From: Clostridia bacterium
GTDB lineage: Bacteria > Bacillota > Clostridia > Oscillospirales > CAG-272
Direction: 5' to 3'
Assembly (NCBI GenBank): GCA_017451485.1
Contig: JAFTOG010000038.1
Location: 1 to 41,315 of the forward strand
Length of the DNA: 41,315 bases
Part shown: positions 6,633 through 13,581 of the stretch, one piece after another
Position numbering within the stretch: the first letter of the stretch is position 1
Layout of the letters: every line of letters starts with the position of its first letter
The notes under the pieces: model-generated
The model's database searches: none
The model's input: only the letters and a program-made list of their open reading frames with translations
Told to the model about the DNA's origin: nothing
Translations under genes and position numbers: made by a program

Positions 6633-7721
6633 ATGAAATACACGATTCAGGAAAACGATCATGCACCTGCCTATATTCAACTGTATAAGCAGGTCAGGGA
6701 CGATATTGTAGCAGGCGTATATCCGTACAACACAAAGCTCCCATCCAAAAGAATTATTGCGGATGAGGTCGGTATCAGCACCATAACGGTAGAGCACGCT
6801 TACGCACTCCTTTGCGATGAGGGATATGTGGAGTCCAAGGAACGAAGCGGATTCTTTGTCATCTTTCGTGCCGATGACGGGTTTGCTGTTGCCGCAAGCA
6901 CAAGATCGTCGCATATAGAGCACGTGCATACCGATACACACGTGGAATTTCCCTTTTCTACCTTGACAAAAACCATGCGAAGCGTGATGACTAATATGGG
7001 AGAATCTATCCTTGAGAGGTCGCCAAACGAGGGATGCACCGAGCTGCGTGAGGCAATCAGACGGCACCTTGCAAGAAATCGTGGAATTATCTGTGATACC
7101 GAACAGATATTTATCGGCTCCGGCTCGGAATACCTCTATACTCTAATCGTCGAGCTGCTTGGCAGAGATCGGATTTACGGCATAGAATCACCATCATATA
7201 AAAAAATCGAGCAGGTATATCTCGCCGCTGACGTAAATTATGAATCACTCCCGCTTGGAGATGACGGAATCGAGAGCCAAGCTCTGTGGGCATCAAGCAC
7301 GGATATTTTGCACATTACGCCTTATCGGAGCTTTCCCAGCGGTATTACCGCCTCTGCTTCTAAGCGTCACGAATATCTTAGATGGGCAAGTGCAGATAGC
7401 CGTTATATTATTGAAGACGATTTCGAGTCGGAGTTCTCCATCTCCAAAAAGCCCGAGGAAACATTGTTTGGCAGTTCATCGAATGAAAACGTGATCTATA
7501 TGAACACCTTTTCTAAAACCGTCTCCCCTGCTCTGCGTGTTGGATATATGATACTACCGAAGAAGCTCGTTCCGATCTTTGAGAAAAAACTCGGCTTTTA
7601 TTCTTGTACCGTCCCTACCTATATACAGTACGTGTTAGCAGAGCTGATATCAAACGGGGATTTTGAAAGACACATCAACCGTGTCAGACGGCAGAAGCGT
7701 AAGGAAATGCAAAAGAATTAA
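6633..7721 (+). CDS. MocR/PdxR-family transcriptional regulator, C-terminally short
   Basis: GntR-type winged helix (about residues 1-75: PAYIQLYKQVRDDIVAG, LPSKRIIADEVGISTITVEHAYALLCDEGY) fused to a fold-type I aminotransferase domain. The PLP lysine is in NTFSKTVSPALRVGYM. PdxR proteins activate PLP synthesis or salvage genes and sense PLP. It is 362 residues, against about 460-490 for the family: the protein stops after HINRVRRQKRKEMQKN, where the C-terminal small domain would follow, and a terminator comes at once. This may be a truncation. ATG 6633 is chosen over the in-frame TTG at 6588 because 6588 coincides with the likely transcription start. The divergent pdxK and S-component genes are the probable targets. 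Confidence 0.85.
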   Translation: MKYTIQENDHAPAYIQLYKQVRDDIVAGVYPYNTKLPSKRIIADEVGISTITVEHAYALLCDEGYVESKERSGFFVIFRADDGFAVAASTRSSHIEHVHTDTHVEFPFSTLTKTMRSVMTNMGESILERSPNEGCTELREAIRRHLARNRGIICDTEQIFIGSGSEYLYTLIVELLGRDRIYGIESPSYKKIEQVYLAADVNYESLPLGDDGIESQALWASSTDILHITPYRSFPSGITASASKRHEYLRWASADSRYIIEDDFESEFSISKKPEETLFGSSSNENVIYMNTFSKTVSPALRVGYMILPKKLVPIFEKKLGFYSCTVPTYIQYVLAELISNGDFERHINRVRRQKRKEMQKN

Positions 7722-7731
7722 TGTATATCAT

Positions 7732-7759
7732 AAAGGCACCGCTTTGCACGGTGCCTTTT
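7732..7759. terminator. Bidirectional terminator between pdxR-like gene and trpB
   Basis: GGCACCG-CTTTGCA-CGGTGCC followed by TTTT on the plus strand, and by TTTATG on the minus strand. It lies between two convergent genes (stops at 7721 and 7779) and can serve both. Confidence 0.85.
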
Positions 7760-7778
7760 GCGTAATATCATGGGCTTT

Positions 7779-9152
7779 TCAGTCCATCTTGGGAAGCTTC
7801 GCACGATAGCGTGCCAGCTCCTCGTCGGTAGGAATACAGTCACTCATCTGCCCTTCGTGGAACTTCTCATATGCGACCATATCGAAGTATCCCGTACCGG
7901 TAAGACCGAATACGATGGTTTTCTCCTCTCCCGTTTCCTTGCACCTCAGTGCCTCATCAATGGCAACGCGAATGGCGTGGGAGCTTTCGGGTGCGGGAAG
8001 GATTCCTTCTACTCTCGCAAAGTATTCCGCCGCCTCAAAGACCTCGGTCTGCTTAACGCTGGTGGCTTCCATGAGTCCCTGATGATACAGCTCGGAGAGT
8101 GTGGAGCTCATACCGTGGTAACGCAGACCTCCCGCGTGGTTTGCCGAGGGAATGAAGTCACTGCCAAGTGTATACATCTTCGCAAGCGGGCAAACCATGC
8201 CCGTATCGCAGAAGTCATAAGCATACACGCCACGTGTAAAGCTCGGGCAGGATGCGGGCTCAACAGCAATGATGCGATAATCGGCTTCGCCACGAAGCTT
8301 TTCACCCATAAAAGGGGCAATCAAGCCACCGAGGTTGGAGCCACCGCCCGCACAGCCAATAATGATGTCGGGTTTGATACCGTATTTGTCAAGAGCGGCT
8401 TTGGTTTCAAGTCCGATGACCGATTGGTGCAGAAGTACTTGATTGAGAACGCTGCCAAGCACGTAACGGTAGCCGTCGCTTGTAACAGCCTTTTCAACTG
8501 CTTCGGAAATCGCGCATCCAAGGCTTCCCGTTGTACCGGGGTGCTCCGCAAGTATCTTCTTTCCGACTTCGGTTTCCATGGAAGGCGAGGGCGTGACCGA
8601 CGCACCGTAGGTGCGCATGACCTCACGACGGAAGGGCTTTTGCTCATAGGAGCATTTAACCATATATACCTTACAGTCGAGATCGAAGTAGGAGCACGCC
8701 ATGGAGAGAGCCGTGCCCCATTGACCTGCACCCGTTTCGGTGGTGACACCCTTCAGCCCTTGCTTCTTGGCATAATATGCCTGTGCAATCGCCGAATTGA
8801 GCTTGTGCGAGCCGCTGGTGTTGTTGCCCTCAAACTTGTAGTAGATCTTTGCGGGTGTACCGAGCTTTTCTTCAAGGCAATATGCACGAACAAGCGGAGA
8901 CGGGCGGTACATCTTATAGAAGTCCCGAATTTCCTCGGGTATTTCAAAGAAGGGGGTGTCGTTATCAAGCTCCTGTGCGATCAGCTCCTCACAGAACACA
9001 CCTGCCAGCTCCTCGGCTTTCATCGTCTCGTGTGTAGCGGGATTGAGAAGAGGTGCAGGCTTCTGCTTCATATCGGCACGCAAATTATACCAAGCCTTCG
9101 GCATCTCGGATTCATTCAAATAAATTTTATAGGGTATCTTTTCATTTTTCAT
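7779..9152 (-). CDS. trpB: TrpB2-type tryptophan synthase beta chain
   Basis: 457-residue PLP enzyme of the TrpB2 branch, which condenses indole and L-serine (or phosphoserine) to tryptophan without needing TrpA. Visible: long N-terminal extension (MYRPSPLVRAYCLEEKLG), PLP lysine K117 in NNTSGSHKLNSA, TETGAGQWGTALS, the glycine loop GCAGGGSNLGG and LTGTGYFD near the C-terminus. The length of about 455 rather than 400 is typical of TrpB2. Start ATG 9152 has GGAGGAAACTATT upstream; an in-frame ATG at 9167 lies inside that RBS. It is monocistronic, with no trpA or other trp gene nearby, so it may salvage indole. It is controlled by a Trp T-box and shares a promoter block with the cys/met operon. 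Confidence 0.94.
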   Translation of the reverse strand: MKNEKIPYKIYLNESEMPKAWYNLRADMKQKPAPLLNPATHETMKAEELAGVFCEELIAQELDNDTPFFEIPEEIRDFYKMYRPSPLVRAYCLEEKLGTPAKIYYKFEGNNTSGSHKLNSAIAQAYYAKKQGLKGVTTETGAGQWGTALSMACSYFDLDCKVYMVKCSYEQKPFRREVMRTYGASVTPSPSMETEVGKKILAEHPGTTGSLGCAISEAVEKAVTSDGYRYVLGSVLNQVLLHQSVIGLETKAALDKYGIKPDIIIGCAGGGSNLGGLIAPFMGEKLRGEADYRIIAVEPASCPSFTRGVYAYDFCDTGMVCPLAKMYTLGSDFIPSANHAGGLRYHGMSSTLSELYHQGLMEATSVKQTEVFEAAEYFARVEGILPAPESSHAIRVAIDEALRCKETGEEKTIVFGLTGTGYFDMVAYEKFHEGQMSDCIPTDEELARYRAKLPKMD

Positions 9153-9201
9153 AATAGTTTCCTCCATATCATTTCAAGTTGATCTGTAAATTGCCTGTTA
9201 T

Positions 9202-9252
9202 TCAGATAATCCTTTGGCGTCCGTTCGGGCGCCAACGCTTTGTTAATAACAT
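9202..9252 (-). CDS. Possible 16-residue leader peptide before trpB
   Basis: ATG at 9252 follows GGGAGG with a 7-base gap; the ORF reads MLLTKRWRPNGRQRII then TGA, with one Trp codon (W7). It overlaps a 9-bp hairpin (9214-9235, arms TTGGCG/CGCCAA extended) that has no U-tail. Position after the T-box terminators and 50 nt before trpB fits a translated leader, but one Trp codon is weak evidence and it may be chance. Confidence 0.3.
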   Translation of the reverse strand: MLLTKRWRPNGRQRII

Positions 9253-9275
9253 TTTATGACCTCCCGTGAAAAGAA

Positions 9276-9310
9276 AAACTCCTTTGACTTATATTCCGTC
9301 AAAGGAGTTT
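9276..9310 (-). terminator. Second terminator-like hairpin downstream of the trpB T-box
   Basis: Minus strand AAACTCCTTTGAC-(9 nt)-GTCAAAGGAGTTT followed by TTCTTTTC: a 13-bp perfect stem with U-rich tail. It lies 10 nt beyond the T-box terminator and before trpB, so the transcript meets two terminators in tandem. Only one antiterminator box is present. Confidence 0.75.
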
Positions 9311-9318
9311 ATGAAAAC

Positions 9319-9606
9319 AAAACGCCCTTGACAGAAATATACCCTCTGTCAAGGACGAATAATACAAAAATTATCCGCGGTGCCACCTTGATTCACATCC
9401 GAAAAGGGTGTGCACTTAGCGAGATACTAACATATCTCCGGCAATTAACGTCTGCCTACAACGTCGCAGAATACTGGGAGAAGTCCCCTTCTCTTTTAAC
9501 TGCACCCTCAGCGGTCCATTTGCAGGACAGTTTCTAACCCGACTCTCAGCACCACGGGCTCTCTGTGTAGTCTTATCTTACGTTATCTCCGCTTCAACGG
9601 TTTATG
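9319..9606 (-). promoter_or_regulatory. T-box riboswitch, Trp-specific, upstream of trpB
   Basis: Minus-strand leader with canonical T-box AAGGTGGCACCGCGG (9376-9390) and terminator stem CGTCCTTGACAGAGG/CTCTGTCAAGGGCG (9323-9357) ending in TTTTGTTTTC. Stem I includes AGAGAG (9559-9564). The specifier is read as UGG (9516-9518) followed by A: it lies 47-49 nt from AGAGAG, the same place as UUC and UAC in the other two T-boxes of this window. Uncharged tRNA-Trp would favour antitermination and trpB expression. Confidence 0.88.
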
Positions 9607-9613
9607 ATGCCTT

Positions 9614-9647
9614 ATTATATCATCATACTCCTACCTTGTCAATAGGT
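9614..9647 (-). promoter_or_regulatory. trpB T-box promoter with the shared cys/met block
   Basis: Minus-strand TTGACA (9637-9642), 17 bp, TATAAT (9614-9619). The -35 is inside ACCTATTGACAAGGTAGG (9630-9647), identical over 18 bases to the metY promoter at 4273-4290. The AT tracts upstream are also similar, which points to common ancestry or a common regulator. Confidence 0.85.
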
Positions 9648-9681
9648 ATTTAAAAATTTTTCAAGATTTTTTATGAGAAGA

Positions 9682-9709
9682 GCGGCAAGGATTTTTGCAT
9701 CCTTGCCGC
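9682..9709. terminator. Strong hairpin, orphan terminator-like
   Basis: GCGGCAAGGAT-TTTTGC-ATCCTTGCCGC, an 11-bp perfect stem 35 bp upstream of the trpB promoter. Tails are only moderately U-rich on either strand (CGTGTATTATT plus; TCTTCTCATAAAAAA minus). It probably insulates trpB from the gene-poor stretch to its right. Confidence 0.5.
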
Positions 9710-10640
9710 CGTGTATTATTCAGTTAGTGTTTCAATAGCTTACAGCGATGCAAATTTTGCGTGTTCAGACAATCTCTGTTCGGTCGGCTGCTTGGTACAT
9801 GGATTTCTTTGTTTTTCTGCAAGTCGTTTTACTTCGTCTACTGCACATCAATTTTTGCGTTTTGAGAGAAGGTGGTTGACTATTTCCTTGAAGTATGCCG
9901 TCAGAAGAAAAACTCGACACGGGGGTGAACCGTTTAGTCACCTGACGGTACGAGTTTGTCATATATCGGCTTGGCTTTTTGCTTTGGATGGCTGGGCTGA
10001 CTATATCTTTGACATCTACGGCTTTGGACTACGTGGAAGCAGTGCAAACGAGAGCATCGGGAAGCACCGTTTTCGGACTAAAAAACCAAAAGTCAACAAA
10101 AGATGCTGTATTTGTTCGGGAACCGGAGCCTGGAGTTCAAATGTCCACATTTCGACCATAATATTCTAAATCGAACTTTTGTTTGGTTTGGGAGCTTTTT
10201 ATTTTTTGTGAACTAAATGGGATTCACTTCAATTTGATATGCGTTTTTATTTTATGTGCAGTGGCGAGAAGCTACCCTAAGGTTCTGTTTAAATCAAGGG
10301 CGTAAAATCACCTTAAGCCGTATGCAGCATACATATTTGAGGCTTGACAAATTCAACGAAAAATGGTGAATCAAGCTATCAACCGATTTGAAAAACAGCC
10401 TCCTCATTGAAAATTCTGTTGGAGGCTGTTCTATCTTTTTTTAATGTGGGGTTTTCACTTGAATGACGGTGCGTGAGTCTCGCCTGTTGAAAAGGTATCA
10501 GGGCCCGGATTTGACATGGAAAAATACATCCTTGCAGCCTTTGTCGTACCGAAGTCACGGCTTGAACATAATAAATACTAACCCCCGTTTATAGATTAAT
10601 ACTATTATTTTCCAAGGCAATAATACATATGCCTCTCTTT
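9710..10640. other. Gene-poor stretch, possibly decayed coding sequence
   Basis: No ORF here has a convincing start, RBS and recognisable product. On the minus strand about 9741-9842 reads as a protein-like C-terminal fragment (EVKRLAEKQRNPCTKQPTEQ, then RLSEHAKFASL and a stop), but it is cut off upstream by an in-frame stop. That looks like a remnant of a mobile-element or phage gene. On the plus strand an open frame from 9711 to 10169 lacks an RBS and family resemblance. 10180-10390 and 10445-10640 show nothing recognisable apart from the terminator at 10391-10442. Confidence 0.4.
10391..10442. terminator. Strong bidirectional terminator
   Basis: ACAGCCTCC (10395-10403) and GGAGGCTGT (10421-10429) form a 9-bp stem; TCTATCTTTTTTT follows on the plus strand and TTTTTC on the minus strand. 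On the minus strand it could end the FAD/Rieske transcript, whose stop is at 10650. The same stem sequence recurs in the terminator at 12425. Confidence 0.75.
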
Positions 10641-10649
10641 TCTATAGCT

Positions 10650-11963
10650 CTACATTTTTTTATCGTCTGTGGCAGGATTATCAATAAGCCGGCCGTCCCT
10701 TGTAAAGCGTGAGCCATGACAGGGACAATCCCAGCTGTGTTCAGCACGGTTATATTTAAGTGCACACCCCATATGAGGGCATCTTGGAGTGGTGGGTGTG
10801 AGAAGTCCTATTATGGATTCAACGGTGTTGACAGCAAGCTGAGGACGAAGAATACTGCGTGAAGGCGAAAACACATCTGCATATTTGCTTGTCTTACCTC
10901 TTACGAGATCACAAAGGATATTTGAAGCAACCATAGCGTTTGTCATGCCCCATTTATTAAATCCCGTTGCCACGAACACCCCCGGAGTGTGCCTTGCATA
11001 CTGTCCGATGTAGGGAACGCTATCCAATGTCATGCAATCCTGTGTTGCCCATTTACCGACAATTTCAGCATTCTTGTAATGCTTATTTGCAAATTTTACA
11101 AGCTCCTGCCAACAGCCACCCTGCTTGCCTGTACGGTGTCCCCCACCACCCAGGAGCAGAAGGTCGCCGCAGCCTCGGAAGGACAACCCCGTATCGGATT
11201 CGTCCACATACATTCCCTTGACGGTCTGTGCATCCTTTAGGGCAAGGACATAGGAACGGTGCTGATAGAGCTTCAACGGATACAAGCCGTGCTTATTAAT
11301 AATCGGAAAATGGGTTGCCACAATAAGCTTTTTGTATGTGATTTCTCCGTGATCTGTGATTGCCTTGCTCGGCATTAGCTCCATCACCTTGGTGTGCTCA
11401 CAAATTGGCAGGTCTCTTGCCACGGTGTAGAGGAATTTCAAGGGATGAAGCTGTGCCTGATCTCTGACACATACAGCACCTGCAACCGGGAACGGAAGCT
11501 CGCCTGCGTATGAAAGCTCGGCTTTTATGCCAAGAAGCTTTAAGGCCTTTATTTCCTTTTCAATCTTTTTCATACTGTTAAGGGAATAAACATAAGAATT
11601 TGCCCTTTCATAATCACAGTCCATATTACTGCAAAGCTCGGCGTATTCATCACATGCATTTGTCTGTGCCTCTGCGTAAAGCCTTGCTTTATCCTCGCCA
11701 AATCGTCTCAGCAGCTTGTCATAAATTAAGCCGTGACTATGAGTAATTTTTGCCGTGGTGTTTTTTGTAATGCCACCACAAATCTCGTTAGCCTCCACAA
11801 GCATACAATCCACACCTGCGTTTCTTAGCTTATACGCACACAGGATTCCCGTAATGCCACCACCTATTATCAGAACATCAGTGCTTTTATTTCCATCCAT
11901 TGGTGCAAAATGCACACATTTCTCTGTTTCTGTCCAAATGGAATTTATAACATTGCCACTCAT
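10650..11963 (-). CDS. FAD-dependent oxidoreductase with C-terminal Rieske [2Fe-2S] domain
   Basis: 437-residue fusion. The N-terminal DAO-type flavin fold has the dinucleotide motif GGGITG (residues 34-39) and FVATGFNKWGMTNAM near 340-355. The C-terminus is a Rieske domain with CPHMGC and CPCHGSRF, the CxH and CxxH ligands of a [2Fe-2S] cluster. Related proteins resemble gamma-glutamylputrescine oxidase fused to a Rieske domain; substrate unknown, cytosolic (no signal peptide). The ATG overlaps the stop of the upstream 59-residue gene (TAATG), so both are translated together. A palindromic site at 12156-12180 upstream may regulate the pair. The neighbouring amidohydrolase genes have their own terminator and are not in this unit. 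Confidence 0.92.
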   Translation of the reverse strand: MSGNVINSIWTETEKCVHFAPMDGNKSTDVLIIGGGITGILCAYKLRNAGVDCMLVEANEICGGITKNTTAKITHSHGLIYDKLLRRFGEDKARLYAEAQTNACDEYAELCSNMDCDYERANSYVYSLNSMKKIEKEIKALKLLGIKAELSYAGELPFPVAGAVCVRDQAQLHPLKFLYTVARDLPICEHTKVMELMPSKAITDHGEITYKKLIVATHFPIINKHGLYPLKLYQHRSYVLALKDAQTVKGMYVDESDTGLSFRGCGDLLLLGGGGHRTGKQGGCWQELVKFANKHYKNAEIVGKWATQDCMTLDSVPYIGQYARHTPGVFVATGFNKWGMTNAMVASNILCDLVRGKTSKYADVFSPSRSILRPQLAVNTVESIIGLLTPTTPRCPHMGCALKYNRAEHSWDCPCHGSRFTRDGRLIDNPATDDKKM

Positions 11964-12142
11964 TATCGGCGATTTACCAGAGAATCCACATATCGATGCA
12001 TCTCTTCTCTGCTTTTTACATTATGCGTTCCTCTTATGACCTCCTTTTTTTGCTCCTCACTGAGTGTTGCAAATTTTTGCATAGTCTCAGAATTCATTGC
12101 TAATGACATAGCAAAGCCCACCGGTATTTCATCTTGCTTCAT
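11963..12142 (-). CDS. 59-residue protein, OmdA/YdeI C-terminal-like
   Basis: Start ATG 12142 with GGAGGTAAAGAT; sequence begins MKQDEIPVGFAMSLAMNSET and ends YVDSLVNRR. The pattern 'P.GFAMSLAMN...M..FATLSEEQKKEVI.....V.S.EEM..YVDSL' resembles the short helical C-terminal module of the YdeI/OmdA family (bacteriocin-protection proteins), here standing alone. No enzyme motif is seen. Its stop overlaps the FAD/Rieske start, so it is the first cistron of a two-gene unit and may be a partner of that oxidoreductase. The product is real judging by RBS and coupling; the family assignment is tentative. Confidence 0.7.
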   Translation of the reverse strand: MKQDEIPVGFAMSLAMNSETMQKFATLSEEQKKEVIRGTHNVKSREEMHRYVDSLVNRR

Positions 12143-12155
12143 ATCTTTACCTCCG

Positions 12156-12180
12156 ATTTGTAATACAAATATTATTTGTA
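12156..12180. promoter_or_regulatory. Overlapping palindromes upstream of the FAD/Rieske unit
   Basis: Three alternating half-sites ATTTGTA, TACAAAT, ATTTGTA form two overlapping perfect palindromes: 12156-12170 (centre 1 bp) and 12164-12180 (centre 3 bp). They lie 14 bp upstream of the 59-residue gene's start, between it and the divergent 46-residue gene. This is a strong operator candidate; the regulator is unknown. Confidence 0.55.
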
Positions 12181-12261
12181 GCTTATAAGCTTACATACTT
12201 GCCATTTTTTCGCATAAATAATCCATGCAATGATAAAATAAAAATCAATGGAGGTGAAAAT

Positions 12262-12402
12262 GTGAGTAATGAATTAACAAAAAAGCCTAAAAAAGAACAG
12301 AAATCCAAAGAGGAAAAGCCTCTTACCAACCCCTATGAGATCAAGGGTAAAATTGAGGTTCCCGACACCCGTGAACGCAGGGACGGTCCCGGTGGAAATT
12401 AA
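12262..12402 (+). CDS. 46-residue hydrophilic protein of unknown function
   Basis: GTG start at 12262 with GGAGGTGAAAAT spacing; rich in Lys/Glu at the N-terminus (SNELTKKPKKEQKSKEEKP), then NPYEIKGKIEVPDTRERR and GPGGN at the end. No membrane segment, Cys or known domain is seen. It has a clear RBS upstream and a dedicated terminator 22 bp after its stop, so it is likely a real small gene. A CATAAATA sequence upstream (about 12214) resembles the -10 of late sporulation sigma factors and the composition would suit a small spore protein, but the -35 spacing is not convincing. I do not recognise the family. Confidence 0.6.
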   Translation: MSNELTKKPKKEQKSKEEKPLTNPYEIKGKIEVPDTRERRDGPGGN

Positions 12403-12424
12403 AACGAATACAATTTAATAAGGC

Positions 12425-12473
12425 AAACAGCCTCCCACAGGAAAAATGTGGGAGGCTGTTTATCTGTTTTCTT
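12425..12473 (+). terminator. Terminator of the 46-residue gene
   Basis: AAACAGCCTCCCACA (12425-12439) and TGTGGGAGGCTGTTT (12447-12461) make a 15-bp stem followed by ATCTGTTTTC. The inner 9 bp of stem (ACAGCCTCC) match the terminator at 10395. Confidence 0.85.
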
Positions 12474-12511
12474 ACTAAAGGCCCTTGGATGCTTTGGACA
12501 AAATTATAGTA

Positions 12512-13552
12512 TTACAAGTATTTTTTTATAAGAGGCTCTATATTCTTTTTGTCCTCTTCTGTAAGGGCAAAGTAGTATTTTTCAATATACGATCTTAATT
12601 TTTCCTTACACATAGGCTTAGGAGACTTACCTACTCTTCTCTCAAAATTGGCAAAAAGGATATTATCAATTTTATCCTGTGTAAGAGATAGACCCTTAAG
12701 CTCCTTATCATCAAAGCTCTTTACCGTTTTATCTGTGCCTATAAAGGTGGTAACTACATTGAAGAGCCAGCTTGCATATTCTTCATCTCCCATATAGCTA
12801 CGGTCTGTACCGAATATAAGTCTGTCTGAATACTTATTGAAGAAATCCTTGTAATAGCTGTAATTCTTTTCAAATTCTACATACATCTCTCCACCCGGGG
12901 TCAGATCCACACAGAAATTAGTATAGAGGGAAAACAGCTCCTCAAGAATTTTTGGCTCCTTACTGCAGAAAAAGAAATGTGCAAGGGTCATAGACAGATT
13001 GGGATGGTCCTCAAGAATTTTTACCGTCTGCTCCCTTATCTCTTCAAAGGAAGAGTATGTCCCATCAAGATATGCCCAGCCGTTTTTCACTGCCCAATCC
13101 GGTGCCCTATCAGGATCCCAAAACTCATCCGGGTCATTAACATGCATTAAAAGATGTGTGCCATCCCTCTCCATTTCACGATAGAGCCTGTTAAGTGACG
13201 GGTGGTTAAGATTCCTGCCAATCCTTTTATGCTCTGTGGGCTTACCCTCAAGCATTTTTATACCGTCAAAGCCTATTTCCATAAGCTCCCTGTACTGTGC
13301 AACTGCATCCATATCCTTAGGCATATTGTCTATAGGTATCTCAATAAGCTCTATTCCACCGTGAATGTAGGTGTCCGGATGGGCAAGCTTGTAAAAGCCT
13401 ACCATAATATTATTACATATGTTTGACTGTCTGATTGGAATAGCACAAATATTTATGGAATGCACCTTCTCCTTGTATTTGTCAAAGCAGGAGATAAAAT
13501 CCTCCTGTCCCCATTTTGAAATATGTAAATGGCTATCAATTATTTTTCTCAT
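12512..13552 (-). CDS. Amidohydrolase-2 family metal-dependent hydrolase
   Basis: 346-residue TIM-barrel hydrolase. Metal-binding motif DSHLHIS at residues 6-12, HVND near 138, the TLAHFFF strand near 190, and FGTDRSYMGDEEYA near 245, which supplies the catalytic Asp. The family hydrolyses or decarboxylates small cyclic or aryl substrates; the substrate is unknown here. Start ATG 13552 is preferred over 13567 because GGAG lies eight bases before it. It is 29 bp downstream of the tocopherol-cyclase-like gene and in the same direction, so probably cotranscribed from the promoter at 14775. Confidence 0.87.
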   Translation of the reverse strand: MRKIIDSHLHISKWGQEDFISCFDKYKEKVHSINICAIPIRQSNICNNIMVGFYKLAHPDTYIHGGIELIEIPIDNMPKDMDAVAQYRELMEIGFDGIKMLEGKPTEHKRIGRNLNHPSLNRLYREMERDGTHLLMHVNDPDEFWDPDRAPDWAVKNGWAYLDGTYSSFEEIREQTVKILEDHPNLSMTLAHFFFCSKEPKILEELFSLYTNFCVDLTPGGEMYVEFEKNYSYYKDFFNKYSDRLIFGTDRSYMGDEEYASWLFNVVTTFIGTDKTVKSFDDKELKGLSLTQDKIDNILFANFERRVGKSPKPMCKEKLRSYIEKYYFALTEEDKKNIEPLIKKYL

Positions 13553-13581
13553 TTTTATATTCTCCATATCCGGATATAATT

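Noticed and set aside
7758..9182. A 474-codon plus-strand open frame opposite trpB
   Set aside because: It is antisense to an unmistakable TrpB2 over its full length, has no RBS and resembles no family; it is a codon-bias shadow.
9495..9510. A UGC (Cys) specifier for the trpB T-box
   Set aside because: UGC followed by A also occurs in GAGGGUGCAG. Counting from AGAGAG, however, the triplet aligned with UUC and UAC of the other two T-boxes is UGG at 9516-9518, which also suits the downstream trpB.
9711..10169. A 152-codon plus-strand open frame
   Set aside because: No RBS, no homologous pattern and an improbable composition; kept only as part of the gene-poor stretch.
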